Below are positions 8,145 through 16,901 of a stretch of DNA of 35,458 bases, piece after piece. The first letter of the stretch is position 1; every line of letters starts with the position of its first letter. The notes under the pieces are model-generated. The model saw nothing but the letters and a program-made list of their open reading frames with translations, did no database searches and was not told where the DNA came from. The stretch comes from a virus. Both the position numbers and the translations under genes were made by a program. Location: the IMG/VR virus record IMGVR_UViG_3300038954_000315, positions 1 through 35,458 of that record; one strand, given 5' to 3'.

Positions 8145-9146
8145 GTTGCCTCCATTTGATGTTTGTATACTATCAATCATTCCAACTTTAAGGGCTTCTT
8201 TAGTAAAAAGTGTTCCGCCCTTACCGAAGTCTTTTTTCACTTTCTCGGTGGTGACGCCGCGATAGACGGCGACTTTCTCTATAAAAATTCCCTCCAACAT
8301 ATCTAAATGTTGCTGGAGGACGGCTTTACCTTCATCTGTTTCTGGATTTGGACGTTTGTTAGGTGCATTACCACTGACGAAAACAAATTCATCATCAGAA
8401 TCTTTCGTTATTGCCATAACAGCTCCGATACCACCAAAAATGTCTGTATCAGAAGTCGCAGTGAGAGAACTCATTGCAGAGCCTATCCAATACGCGCCAC
8501 TACAACACATCCCACTAACAGTTCCGTGGACAGGCATAATCTTCGTGGTTTCGTGAACTTTAGAAGCAAAGGCGTCTACTCCACTGGCTTGACCACCTGG
8601 ACTATCAATCGCAAATTTAACCTCTTTAATTTTCCCAGTTTTTTTCATTGAAATAGCCTGATCGAGTTGGTGGGAAGCATCCTCTAATGATGTCCCTACA
8701 CCGATAACAGTAAGGATATTAGAATACTTGAATAGAGGTCCCACCAACTCGATTACGGCTTTATTATTTTCGATTTTAGGCTCACGAAAAGAAACGTCAC
8801 CTACATCGAAGAAAGTTTCTGCATCATCATTAATCATTTCTATAACAGAACGCAACTCTTTTTCTTCCATTGCCCAATCACTCTTTGAAAGGAATCTCAT
8901 AGCAGATGTTGATTTTTGAGCTGGGTGGAAGGAACCTTTTTTAGACTCGCAGTGTGCTTTAGCTTCGTCAGAAGAGAAAGACGGAGTGGGGTAGCGGTAA
9001 GCTTGGATCTCCGATTTACCGTCTTTAATACCGTAAAGCACGTCTATATCTTTACCATTAACTTTCATTGCGTTTTTCTCTGTGCGGATTTTATCGTATT
9101 TACTAGGGTCGTTTATACGACAACTATGATAATTAGGATATGGCAC
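7647..9146 (-). CDS. S49-family (SppA-like) head maturation protease with C-terminal scaffold
   Basis: A 499-residue protein that combines protease and scaffold, as in lambda gpC. Residues about 130-330 form a ClpP/SppA crotonase-type fold. KFAIDSPGGQASG (177-189) is the oxyanion-hole strand and helix, and GMCCSGAYWIGSA (212-224) carries the likely nucleophile Ser216. Lys264 in NKRPNPETDEGK is a candidate general base. Residues about 335-499 are acidic and coiled-coil-like, as expected of scaffold. The N-terminus (1-80) resembles the extension seen in other phage head proteases (KAHCESKKGSFHPA). The start is GTG with AAGGAG seven bases upstream; a nearer ATG is out of frame. A second in-frame start inside the gene is listed separately. 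Confidence 0.82.
   Translation of the reverse strand: MPYPNYHSCRINDPSKYDKIRTEKNAMKVNGKDIDVLYGIKDGKSEIQAYRYPTPSFSSDEAKAHCESKKGSFHPAQKSTSAMRFLSKSDWAMEEKELRSVIEMINDDAETFFDVGDVSFREPKIENNKAVIELVGPLFKYSNILTVIGVGTSLEDASHQLDQAISMKKTGKIKEVKFAIDSPGGQASGVDAFASKVHETTKIMPVHGTVSGMCCSGAYWIGSAMSSLTATSDTDIFGGIGAVMAITKDSDDEFVFVSGNAPNKRPNPETDEGKAVLQQHLDMLEGIFIEKVAVYRGVTTEKVKKDFGKGGTLFTKEALKVGMIDSIQTSNGGNMEITVQSLRENYPEVVSDIEASVIAKKDEEITALKGKIAELETNEPIENDLPPEAQAKINEYQSRIEALEKENLAEKLSFCSDEEKNTLVGLYGKLDTEVILKLGGMLKAYQEKINAIGGAQGSTEVPDPETEKQTKKQERIQQLVASGMPESDAIVQVEKEFNL
8149..8153 (-). promoter_or_regulatory. Internal ribosome binding site for nested scaffold
   Basis: GGAGG on the minus strand, four bases before ATG at 8144, inside the protease coding frame. 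It lies at the end of the protease domain, where a ribosome binding site has no use for the long product. Confidence 0.65.
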
Positions 9147-9220
9147 TGCATGGCTCCTTTTAAATCTAGAATGTTTAGTCTTGATTGTAGGAAATTGGAA
9201 AAATTTTGTGGAATAAAAAT

Positions 9221-10519
9221 TTATTCGTTTGTAATGTTGTTAGGTGGTTTTGATTGGTTTAGGCGTTCTTTTAAATCTTTCTCGTTATCTGCTGTGTAAG
9301 GTACATTTATTTTTTCGAGCATGGATTTTTCGAGGGTAATTGTTGGGTCGATCACGCCTTCTTTAACAAGACGTACAACAAACGAGGCAAGTTTGTCTAT
9401 ATCGCGCCGTTGAACATCTTTAAACCTGAAGGTAGGTGTAGTTGTCTTATCATTAAGGATACAAATGTCACGAATCAACTGGCGTTCGATAGTTCTAGCT
9501 ATCATTTGTAAAAAAGCGTTGCAGATAAAATGAAAGTCCTCGACAAGTTCTGTGACATTGGTGTTGTTAGTTGAAGCAAATCCCCCAAGCACAGCAAATG
9601 TTTGTAACAATCCTACCGCGATTTCTGTATTATAACGATTAATAATTTCTACTGTTGGAATGGTTGTGCGAGTCTCACCGCGTAAAATTTCTAACTCCCA
9701 TCCATAAGGTTTTACTACACCTTCTACATGATCTCGACGAACGTCACCGACAAGAGTATTAGCCCAAGTCAAAGTAGCGGCATAAGAAGCGTCGTAGCTT
9801 GGTGAATCTGTATCAGCTTTATTAAAGTCAAACCCTTCGGGGGCGGTCAAAACAGGAAGCCCACCAAGGTCACGGTCTATACCAAGAGCCTCGGCTGCTT
9901 CGATAGAAGATTTGTAGTAATAAGGTTTATAAACTTGTCTTAAAAATGACTCCCCATAAGGGTTACGACAATGTTCTATAGGCACAAAATGGACACATTT
10001 TGCGATGGGAATTTCTGCCGAGCCTCCGCTCCAACGTTGGATAGCTTTATCATCACGAAAATCGTCTATAGTTGTTTGGTATCTTGGCTCCACATCTTTC
10101 AAAACTATTTTTCCGTTTTTGGCTTGCCAAACCTTCTCGTTAAGAGAAAAACCAAAAACAAAACTACTTGTCATGTCTGATATAAGAGAAGCCATCCCGT
10201 AAGGTAATGATTCAAGCTGAGATGATATAAGGCTTGTGTTAGGCCCAACAATTTCCCAATCAGCGTGTTTAAAAACGTTTTCTAAACGCAGCATCAGACC
10301 ACCTATTATTGGGTCGTTTAATCTCATATTACGAAATTTTGTGAGCCCAGAAGGTGGTTCCAGTTCACTCATTGGGTCTTTATCGGTAGCATCTGTCCAG
10401 CCCTTGTGACCTAAGGGGGTATGTTGTTTAGATATTTTACCGACGTTGGCAGCTTTGAGCGCGATATTTTGCTGTTCTAATTCTTTGACTCTTGTTTTTA
10501 ACGACTTTCTTCCAAACAT
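9221..10519 (-). CDS. Portal protein (DUF935 / Mu gp29-like)
   Basis: A 432-residue protein between terminase and protease, the portal slot. The dodecameric portal forms the DNA entry vertex and binds terminase. Matches to the DUF935 style include a coiled N-terminus (LKTRVKELEQQNIALKAAN), the segment MRLNDPIIGGLMLRLENVF, the wing-like VFGFSLNEKVWQ and PIEHCRNPYGESFLRQVYKP. The helical C-terminal part contains NTEIAVGLLQTFAVLGG. Length fits portals of this family. The ATG has GGAGA five bases upstream. The 30-base gap to terminase holds a recurring palindrome listed separately. A 74-base gap without visible signal follows the gene. Confidence 0.82.
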   Translation of the reverse strand: MFGRKSLKTRVKELEQQNIALKAANVGKISKQHTPLGHKGWTDATDKDPMSELEPPSGLTKFRNMRLNDPIIGGLMLRLENVFKHADWEIVGPNTSLISSQLESLPYGMASLISDMTSSFVFGFSLNEKVWQAKNGKIVLKDVEPRYQTTIDDFRDDKAIQRWSGGSAEIPIAKCVHFVPIEHCRNPYGESFLRQVYKPYYYKSSIEAAEALGIDRDLGGLPVLTAPEGFDFNKADTDSPSYDASYAATLTWANTLVGDVRRDHVEGVVKPYGWELEILRGETRTTIPTVEIINRYNTEIAVGLLQTFAVLGGFASTNNTNVTELVEDFHFICNAFLQMIARTIERQLIRDICILNDKTTTPTFRFKDVQRRDIDKLASFVVRLVKEGVIDPTITLEKSMLEKINVPYTADNEKDLKERLNQSKPPNNITNE

Positions 10520-10533
10520 GGTTTCTCCAAGTA

Positions 10534-10550
10534 ATTTGTTACGTGCAAAT
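10534..10550. repeat. 17-bp imperfect palindrome, copy 1
   Basis: Plus strand reads ATTTGTTACGTGCAAAT. It lies between the large terminase stop and the portal ribosome binding site. It shares the pattern ATTTG-n7-CAAAT with copies at 25317 and 32870, with conserved interior TnACnT. Confidence 0.55.
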
Positions 10551-12022
10551 TACATGACAAATTTTTTGTACTTTCCGTATTTATCACGTCTTTTGTTTAT
10601 TTGTTGCACCTTCAGTGTTTTAGGTTTAACAGTCATGGCAACAGTACCCCAGTCAAGTGTGCCCGCCTCATGAGCCATCATTAACGCATCAGCATGGTCA
10701 GGCGAAAATCCTAGCCGGCTGATAAATTTCTTTTTAGGTTCCATTGTAATCGGGCCTTGAGAATAATCAAAGAATAAATTTGCTAATTCTTTTTTAAGAT
10801 TCTCCGGCGGATCGGTCGAGAAATGTAAAATTTCAAAACCTTTACTTAGCCCGTAGTAACCTTCCGAACGACGGTTTATGTACATTGACGAGGAAAATGC
10901 TTTTTCGCTTCCTTTAAACTCTAAAACTTCGAACAGATTTTTATCTCGCAAGTTGCTTATAACACCACTTCCAGGACCTAAACCGTCCACGACAGCTTTG
11001 AATTGTTTTCCTTTGTATAGGTTTTCCCACAATCTTATAGCTTCTTTAGCAACATCAGTAGGATTTCCAGAAGAAAACACGTCCCATCGTTTTATTGTTC
11101 TTCCTTGTTTATGACAAAAGACAGTTTTATCCGCCATGCCTCCCACATCTATTGACATGACTATAGAACCGTCAAAAAGTGAACGATTGGTTGAGACGAT
11201 TCTATCAAACACCTCTGGAGACACGCATACAGTTTCTAGCAACTGTATAGGCATGCCCAGAACTTTTGCTTTATACATAGAAGATTCTTTACCATAACGG
11301 GCTATAATTCTTTCTATGTAAGAGTTATCAACTAGGGGGGATTCTCTTGAATCGTAGTAAAGAACTTTGTAAGCCGAACCTTTTCCTAAAGGGTCGGAAA
11401 TTGTGTCGTAGTAATAACCACCAGTAGACACAGGGTTTGAGATAAGCATCGTGTAGGTATCTTCACTTGTCGAGGCGCCTTCAAGTGCTGTGAACACTGG
11501 ATCAGGCACGCCAGAAGCCTCATCGACTACGACAAGGAGATATGGGGCATGAAAACCAGCAAGGGTATCGTTGAGTGCGGTTTTGTCGCTTTCTTTCGGT
11601 ACTGTCCTAGCGACTGCATACCATTCTTTAAACCCTTTGATGAAGAGTTTATCGGAGTAAAGATCAAAAAGTTCAGATAACTTGCATCTGTTTTTCCAAA
11701 GTGCAACTTCACTCCAAAGAACGTCTTTTAATTGTTTTCCTGACGGGGCTGTGGTAGGGACTTTCGCGAAGGGATGCGTAGAAAGGAACCACAAAATAAG
11801 TAAAGCGGCCTCAGCTGTCTTACCGAGGCCGCCACCAGCAGAAACGCATATATTTCTATGCTTTACTAAAGCGCGGGAAATTTCTTCTTGTTGCCAGGTG
11901 AGTCCTTCACATTTAAGCCCTGTGAAGTTTATATATCTATTAACCCACCCAACAAAGTCATTAGAATATTGTTCGTGTAGTTTTTTACATATCCGAAGCA
12001 CCTTTTGTTGTTGTTGGTTCAT
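10550..12022 (-). CDS. terL: Terminase large subunit (ATPase/nuclease)
   Basis: A 490-residue packaging motor. The ATPase domain shows Walker A SAGGGLGKT (61-69) and Walker B LLVVVDE (162-168), with a likely coupling motif at LISNP (193-197). The RNase H-like nuclease domain shows MSIDVGGMADKT with the first catalytic Asp292, AVVDGLGPGSGV with Asp346, and SPDHADALMMA near the C-terminus holding further metal-binding Asp. It docks on the portal, translocates DNA into the prohead and cuts it. The ATG lies within the end of the small subunit gene (38-base overlap), so translation is coupled. Length is usual for the family and all key residues appear present. Confidence 0.93.
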   Translation of the reverse strand: MNQQQQKVLRICKKLHEQYSNDFVGWVNRYINFTGLKCEGLTWQQEEISRALVKHRNICVSAGGGLGKTAEAALLILWFLSTHPFAKVPTTAPSGKQLKDVLWSEVALWKNRCKLSELFDLYSDKLFIKGFKEWYAVARTVPKESDKTALNDTLAGFHAPYLLVVVDEASGVPDPVFTALEGASTSEDTYTMLISNPVSTGGYYYDTISDPLGKGSAYKVLYYDSRESPLVDNSYIERIIARYGKESSMYKAKVLGMPIQLLETVCVSPEVFDRIVSTNRSLFDGSIVMSIDVGGMADKTVFCHKQGRTIKRWDVFSSGNPTDVAKEAIRLWENLYKGKQFKAVVDGLGPGSGVISNLRDKNLFEVLEFKGSEKAFSSSMYINRRSEGYYGLSKGFEILHFSTDPPENLKKELANLFFDYSQGPITMEPKKKFISRLGFSPDHADALMMAHEAGTLDWGTVAMTVKPKTLKVQQINKRRDKYGKYKKFVM

Positions 12023-12452
12023 CGTTTACTTCATCCCAGATATGATCCAGTGCACTAGCCTTGGCAGAGTTTTTAGGTCTAAGAATTTGCTCGTAGAATC
12101 GTGTTAATGTATTAGCCGCGCTTACCACATCTTTGATTGTCGGCCCCATGTCCTCTGGACTATTGTCGTCAGAGATAACTTCGAGAAGCCTGCGGCTTAT
12201 TTTAAAAACGTTTACATATCCCTCGCGCATGATCTTGTTATTTGCTTCGTTTTGAAGCGCCATATCAAAAGCCCGCTCATATTTGGGCTGTTCATAGAAA
12301 AGATCAACGAGGGCGTTGGGCTTGATACCCAATTTCGCCTCTACAACATTAATCTTTCCTATCTCGATATAGGTAAGCGCAAGTTGACGAACGAAATTTG
12401 GATCTTCGTCAAAACGTCTTTGGGCTTGTTCTTTATTTAACATTTCATCCAT
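11985..12452 (-). CDS. terS: Terminase small subunit-like protein
   Basis: A 155-residue acidic helical protein directly upstream of, and overlapping, the large terminase gene. Residues about 20-55 (VRQLALTYIEIGKINVVEAKLG, in two helices, then KPNALVDLFYEQP) look like a helix-turn-helix for recognising the packaging site, followed by helical oligomerisation segments. This order is standard for phage packaging operons. The ribosome binding site before 12452 is weak; an alternative start is Met4. Assigned by position plus the helical DNA-binding-like N-terminus. Confidence 0.68.
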   Translation of the reverse strand: MDEMLNKEQAQRRFDEDPNFVRQLALTYIEIGKINVVEAKLGIKPNALVDLFYEQPKYERAFDMALQNEANNKIMREGYVNVFKISRRLLEVISDDNSPEDMGPTIKDVVSAANTLTRFYEQILRPKNSAKASALDHIWDEVNDEPTTTKGASDM

Positions 12453-12481
12453 TTTATAAAGGGCATATTTTTATTGAGTGT

Positions 12482-12856
12482 TTATTTTCGTGAGATATGG
12501 AATTTCCAAAGCATCTCGATTATACGTATTCCGCAAATTAATGAACGTTCAGGTAAAGGGTCGAGTTTTAATGTTTCGCCATTATATTTTATATACCAAT
12601 CATCGTGTACGGTATACCCAAGGTTTACTGCCATATTTGGTAATAAAGTACGTATCGGTGCACCATTTTTCAACAAGAATAACGCGTTTGTTTGTCGTAA
12701 GAAATCTTCCGTAACGAGATCATGAGGCAAAAAACTATCAATAGTATCTCGCATCAAATGAGCTTGTTTTATTTCTAGTGCCTTACAGTAACGTTGTAGT
12801 CTAGCTCGTTGGCCCATCGTTACGGGTATAGCGACATTAGTTTTCTTCAGGCTCAT
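12482..12856 (-). CDS. Ribbon-helix-helix-like protein of unknown role
   Basis: A 124-residue protein. Its N-terminal 40 residues (KTNVAIPVTMGQRARLQRY, then LEIKQAHLMRDTIDSFL) fit a ribbon-helix-helix DNA-binding fold: a short strand and two helices. The remaining 80 residues have no recognisable motif. The start at 12856 has AAGGAG ten bases upstream; a GTG at 12883 is in frame but lacks a better site. It lies just before the packaging genes, so it could regulate late genes or assist packaging. Another ribbon-helix-helix candidate lies one gene upstream. Confidence 0.6.
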   Translation of the reverse strand: MSLKKTNVAIPVTMGQRARLQRYCKALEIKQAHLMRDTIDSFLPHDLVTEDFLRQTNALFLLKNGAPIRTLLPNMAVNLGYTVHDDWYIKYNGETLKLDPLPERSLICGIRIIEMLWKFHISRK

Positions 12857-12989
12857 GAATCTGCATCTCCTTGTGAATTTCACACAACTCGAAAACTTGA
12901 CCTTTTTCTGTTATCGCGATAATAATTGATGGTTCTCTACATTCTTCCACAGAACATATCCCAACTAACCTTATCTTTACCACGTTCAT
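12837..12989 (-). CDS. Small Cys/His protein, zinc finger-like (50 aa)
   Basis: A 50-residue protein starting MNVVKIRLVGICSVEEC and containing CSVEEC, then CEIHKEM. The spacing C-x4-C, then C-x2-H resembles a small treble-clef or zinc finger knuckle. It has GGAGG five bases before the ATG and overlaps the upstream gene through ATGA, so it is translationally coupled. Its end overlaps the start of the downstream ribbon-helix-helix gene by 20 bases. The overlap layout and strong ribosome site make it a credible gene despite its size. Function unknown. Confidence 0.6.
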   Translation of the reverse strand: MNVVKIRLVGICSVEECREPSIIIAITEKGQVFELCEIHKEMQIHEPEEN

Positions 12990-13417
12990 ACTACCTCCGT
13001 CAACTTTTTGTCTATTTTGGTTAATAAATCTTTTACTGCGTTTATCTTACTTTGATCTTTAGAAGTTTTAACCGCGATAAGCTCTTCGTTTTCTCCAGTT
13101 GATTCTGCCTGGACATATATCTCATCTTCAATATACTCGACTTGAGTTTTGAATTTTTTACTTTTTCTTCCTATCTGCATAATAACTTCACCAGCAGTCC
13201 CTCCAGAAGATATGGCGTGGCGAATTTGCTGAGTAGTTAAATCAAAGTTATATGCGGATGACAAAAGCCAGTTATCATTTTCATTATAAATAACATCCTT
13301 CATATCGTAGTAAATAAGATTAAGAATGTAATCTGTTATAGTAACACCAGAAAGACGTGCTTTTGTTTCGATTTCTTTTTTAATATTATCTGGTAGTCTT
13401 AATCCTATAAAAGCCAT
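12986..13417 (-). CDS. Ribbon-helix-helix protein, possible regulator
   Basis: A 143-residue protein. The start MAFIGLRLPDNIKKEIETKA, followed by RLSGVTITDYILNLI, matches a CopG/Arc-type ribbon-helix-helix domain (residues 1-40). The C-terminal part contains AVKTSKDQSKINAVKDLLTK. The ATG at 13417 shares bases with the upstream stop (TAATG), which is why it is preferred over an in-frame start nine codons earlier. It lies between the DUF3987-like ATPase gene and the packaging genes, where a transcriptional switch would make sense, but the target is not known. Confidence 0.6.
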   Translation of the reverse strand: MAFIGLRLPDNIKKEIETKARLSGVTITDYILNLIYYDMKDVIYNENDNWLLSSAYNFDLTTQQIRHAISSGGTAGEVIMQIGRKSKKFKTQVEYIEDEIYVQAESTGENEELIAVKTSKDQSKINAVKDLLTKIDKKLTEVV

Positions 13418-14583
13418 TAGTCTATTATCCTTTCCAAAAACCACTCTTTTCCTTTAAGAATTTGCCTAGCATATCCCATAGTTTCTATTTGCTCGATAAC
13501 AGATTTAAAGCCGTCATTATCAAGATCACCTCGTAACATTCTAGCTACCGTTTTTATGCTTACTTTCCCTTCATTCGCCTCAATAACCTTTAAAGTACGA
13601 TTTATATGTATGGCGTATGGGTTAGCTCCGGCCATCATATACGCAAGGCGTAATTTTGGGTCTACTTTGTCTAGAATATGAATAGCCCTTTTTAAATCTT
13701 GTGCGTCAATGGTCGTTTTTAAATCTCCAAGTGCCATTAATCCAGCTACTTTTAAAGAATGAGTCTTGATTTTTCGTACTAGATAATCTGAAATGCGGCT
13801 GTCTTCTGTGACATCTATAATCTGTTTATTATACCATTCATCATAGAATTCTTCGGCGTCTTTAGAAAGTTTCATCTCGCCGGAAGAACTTTTTATCTTA
13901 AAAAGAATTTCAAGGGCGCGATGTCTTGCTTGAAGTTGTTTATCTGTAACGATTGTTTTTGAGAATTTTCCACGTGTTGTGTCCTCGTAGATAGGAATAA
14001 ATCTAGCAAGTAACCCAGTAGCAGATATATCATTTGCTAGGTTTTTTCCAAACCAATCTGGTACTAGGTTACCGACTAGATTCACGAATGGGTAAGGGAT
14101 AGTATACTGCCCTTGATGTTTCGTTCGGTCTTTGTAGACCTTATCTTTCGAATAAATCTCGGTTAAAAATTTAACGATGTCTGAACCACCAGAAGCTAAA
14201 AGAGAGTTAAATTCATCGGCTAGAAAAGTTACGCTGCAATGCTGGAAAGATTCTCCATCGTCTAAATGACATTCATCTATACTTTCCATCATGTCTTCGA
14301 CTAACTTTGCTTTTGTTATAGACCCACTATAAACTATAGCATCTACATCTTCTAGCATCTCTGCACACGTGTCCATGCTAGTAGATTTGCTGATTACTCC
14401 TGGTGGACCAAGCAATAAGATATAAAGATTTAAGTAAACGTTAAAAAATCCCCTATTCAACCAATATTGTTTTCCTGCTGTACCTGCAATAGCCGATAAA
14501 CCTAACCATAGATGAACATTTTCTGGTGTCTCGTTTCCTTGTGTGTACTCCCTGTAATGTTCCAGAAATTGGCAGTATTTCAT
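13417..14583 (-). CDS. DUF3987-like replication ATPase
   Basis: A 388-residue protein with a P-loop-like segment GPPGVISKST (59-68) and Walker B VTFLADE (118-124). The layout, with a hydrophobic strand LNLYILLLG before the P-loop, an acidic insert, and WFGKNLANDISATGLLARF followed by PIYED, resembles DUF3987-type phage proteins, often annotated as helicase/primase-associated ATPases. The P-loop is unusual: the Gly before Lys is replaced by Ser. The C-terminal 60 residues (KVSIKTVARMLRGDLDND) look like a winged helix. It sits just after the polymerase with a four-base overlap, so a role in replication initiation or helicase loading is likely but inferred. Confidence 0.6.
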   Translation of the reverse strand: MKYCQFLEHYREYTQGNETPENVHLWLGLSAIAGTAGKQYWLNRGFFNVYLNLYILLLGPPGVISKSTSMDTCAEMLEDVDAIVYSGSITKAKLVEDMMESIDECHLDDGESFQHCSVTFLADEFNSLLASGGSDIVKFLTEIYSKDKVYKDRTKHQGQYTIPYPFVNLVGNLVPDWFGKNLANDISATGLLARFIPIYEDTTRGKFSKTIVTDKQLQARHRALEILFKIKSSSGEMKLSKDAEEFYDEWYNKQIIDVTEDSRISDYLVRKIKTHSLKVAGLMALGDLKTTIDAQDLKRAIHILDKVDPKLRLAYMMAGANPYAIHINRTLKVIEANEGKVSIKTVARMLRGDLDNDGFKSVIEQIETMGYARQILKGKEWFLERIID

Positions 14584-16901
14584 TGTAAGTTCTCATAAAC
14601 ATTTTTTAGACCATTTAAATCTTTAATTTCTTTAAGTTCGCCCCAACAGTAACCTATCTTAAAATCTAGGGGGATGGTTAATTCTAGACCATTGACGGTG
14701 ATAGGCCGTTCGGTTATTTTCTTCATTTTTAAGATAGTGTTCTCTATACATTGAAAATCGTCAGGCACTTGACAAAGAACTGAGTCATGTCCATGTTGGC
14801 AAAACTCAAATTCTTTTATCTGTTTGTAATAATCAACTATGGCATAATTAAGATAATCAACTGAAGTAGATTGTGGTTCGGCGGCTACAGCGTCAGTCAA
14901 CATCTTATCAAAATTGGGGCCGAAGAATTGGATTACCCGACCAAAACAAGTACGGATGACGCGGCTCATTCGCACTTCCGTGTTTACTCGATTGTGCCAT
15001 TCAGCGAGTTTCGGGCGTAGATAGAAATAATTTTCTTTATGAAGTTTGGCTTCTTTTGGACTACATGCAAGAGTGCGAGCTAGACGAGGCCAACCATACA
15101 GATAATGAGTTGCATGAGTAATCTTTTTTGCGGCGTCTCGGTAAGTTTTCCCTGTACCTGGGTTAAGGTCGCGGACGTTCTCGTATGGTATCCCAAAAAG
15201 CGCCATTGCCACTACGGAGTGTTGATCTTTTTCATCAAAAGATCTGAGCCAATCTTCGTCACCTGTAAGAGCAGCGACTATTCTAGCTTCTGCGTTGGAA
15301 AGATCAGGTTCGAGAAATATCTTGCCAGGGTCACTTTCATAGAAGGTTCTAATTTCATGAGGTTGTGTTTGAGCATTAAAACCTGTGCCTAGAATAGACT
15401 TAGAAGTAGACCATCGACCAGTATAGGTGCCACAAATGTTATGAGAAAATCTTACCCGTGAATCTTCATCACATTTTATGTTATAGAAATCCCGCATTTT
15501 ATACTTTTTCTTCATGTATAAAATTAGGCCAATATGGGGTTTGAAAGGTGTAGGATAACGTTCTAGTTCTTGTAATTTCTCTGCCTCTGTGGTTAAAGTC
15601 TTTTTACCTTTATAAACTTTGTATTGCTTTGGCATATCCCACTGGTTGTAAACTAAATCACAAAGTTTTTGGCTTGATTTTACATTTATCTGGCCGATAC
15701 AAGAGTCTTTAACCTTCTCTAGTATTTCGATAGCCTTTTCGTTCTTTTCCGCGAAAACCTTAACCTTTTCATTATTCTGGTAAAGCCCACATATCTGAGA
15801 AAATAGTGCTGGCCCAAGCATATCCATCATCATTTGGAAAGTGCCCTCGACTTGCCAGTATTCTATTTCCTCTTTTAGATATTCGTATATTTCATAGGTC
15901 AAACAACAATCTTTCCCATTATAAACGTAGAAAGCCTCCCAATCGACTATCTTACTTTTTTGTAAATCCTGGATAATTTCTTTCCCTTCCTCCTTCCAAT
16001 AGACCTCGTTAGTAAAAAATGAAGCATAAAATGCTAAAGATTTGGGAAGAGTAGGAAAAACGCTATGTCCAGCAATCATTGTGTCAAAAGCTACATTGTT
16101 GTTTAATATCTTATAAAAATAAGCGTTATGAAAAACGTCATAAAGAGCATTGTGGAACATTTTGGGAGTGGACGATTTTGTAAACTCTCCTATAGCGCGT
16201 AAAACTTTAGGATCAGCACACATATGACGAGTCAACACACAAGATTGTGACTTCGAAGTAGCGACTCCATAAGCCACAAGGACTTTCCCAGCAGTTTCAA
16301 TATCCACGGAGACTATATCAGGTATATTTGTGATAGATTTGAGAAATGCTATAGCTTCATGGGGTTTGCGTAAGACTTTCACGTTACGTTCAGGATAAAT
16401 GATGTCTGGATAGGCGCTTTCTCGAACAGCTTTTTCTAAATCACTTTTTAAAACTATATCAAACCTTTGGTTACCTTTAAATATATTCCCAGGATGCACC
16501 ATACCTATAACTTTTTGGCCCGGAATCAAGGGAGATTCCATAACAGCGCCTCTATATTTCATAATCCCACTTTTACCAGTTATAGCAAAAAAGGCATCCG
16601 CGCCTAAACAAAGAATTACGTTTGGTTTCCAATAACTAATATCTTTAAATAGCTCTTGAGTACCAAATTCTTTGGCTTTTCTGGGGAGAAGAGAAAATTC
16701 ATCTCTTGGTGGTCTTTGGTGAGCGACATTAGTTACATAACAATCATCTAGTTCAATTCCAACACGACGACACTTAGAACGGAGATGTTGTCCTTCCATC
16801 CCTATGAAAGGTTTCTCTTGTTCGATTTCACTTTTACCAGGAGCCATACCTACAACCATTATATTGTTGTAGTTTTTTGGTAAATGACAGATTTTACGCA
16901 T
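14580..16901 (-). CDS. UDG-domain/family A DNA polymerase fusion
   Basis: A 773-residue protein starting MRKICHLPKNYNN at 16901 (AGGA just upstream; a longer in-frame start at 16991 lies inside the membrane-protein gene). Residues 1-160 form a uracil-DNA glycosylase-like domain (GMAPGKSEIEQEKPFIG at 18-34, VHPG near 135). Residues 195-345 form a 3'-5' exonuclease with Exo I DIET (200-203), Exo II NALYD (251-255) and Exo III YNGKD (327-331). Polymerase motif A is EPDLSNAEAR (Asp533), motif B runs from Arg588 to Gly603, and motif C is HGHDS (His705, Asp706). It is probably the replicative polymerase. An SPO1-type phage polymerase also has an N-terminal UDG-like domain, so the fusion is known. 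Motif B is atypical (see findings). Confidence 0.88.
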   Translation of the reverse strand: MRKICHLPKNYNNIMVVGMAPGKSEIEQEKPFIGMEGQHLRSKCRRVGIELDDCYVTNVAHQRPPRDEFSLLPRKAKEFGTQELFKDISYWKPNVILCLGADAFFAITGKSGIMKYRGAVMESPLIPGQKVIGMVHPGNIFKGNQRFDIVLKSDLEKAVRESAYPDIIYPERNVKVLRKPHEAIAFLKSITNIPDIVSVDIETAGKVLVAYGVATSKSQSCVLTRHMCADPKVLRAIGEFTKSSTPKMFHNALYDVFHNAYFYKILNNNVAFDTMIAGHSVFPTLPKSLAFYASFFTNEVYWKEEGKEIIQDLQKSKIVDWEAFYVYNGKDCCLTYEIYEYLKEEIEYWQVEGTFQMMMDMLGPALFSQICGLYQNNEKVKVFAEKNEKAIEILEKVKDSCIGQINVKSSQKLCDLVYNQWDMPKQYKVYKGKKTLTTEAEKLQELERYPTPFKPHIGLILYMKKKYKMRDFYNIKCDEDSRVRFSHNICGTYTGRWSTSKSILGTGFNAQTQPHEIRTFYESDPGKIFLEPDLSNAEARIVAALTGDEDWLRSFDEKDQHSVVAMALFGIPYENVRDLNPGTGKTYRDAAKKITHATHYLYGWPRLARTLACSPKEAKLHKENYFYLRPKLAEWHNRVNTEVRMSRVIRTCFGRVIQFFGPNFDKMLTDAVAAEPQSTSVDYLNYAIVDYYKQIKEFEFCQHGHDSVLCQVPDDFQCIENTILKMKKITERPITVNGLELTIPLDFKIGYCWGELKEIKDLNGLKNVYENLQ

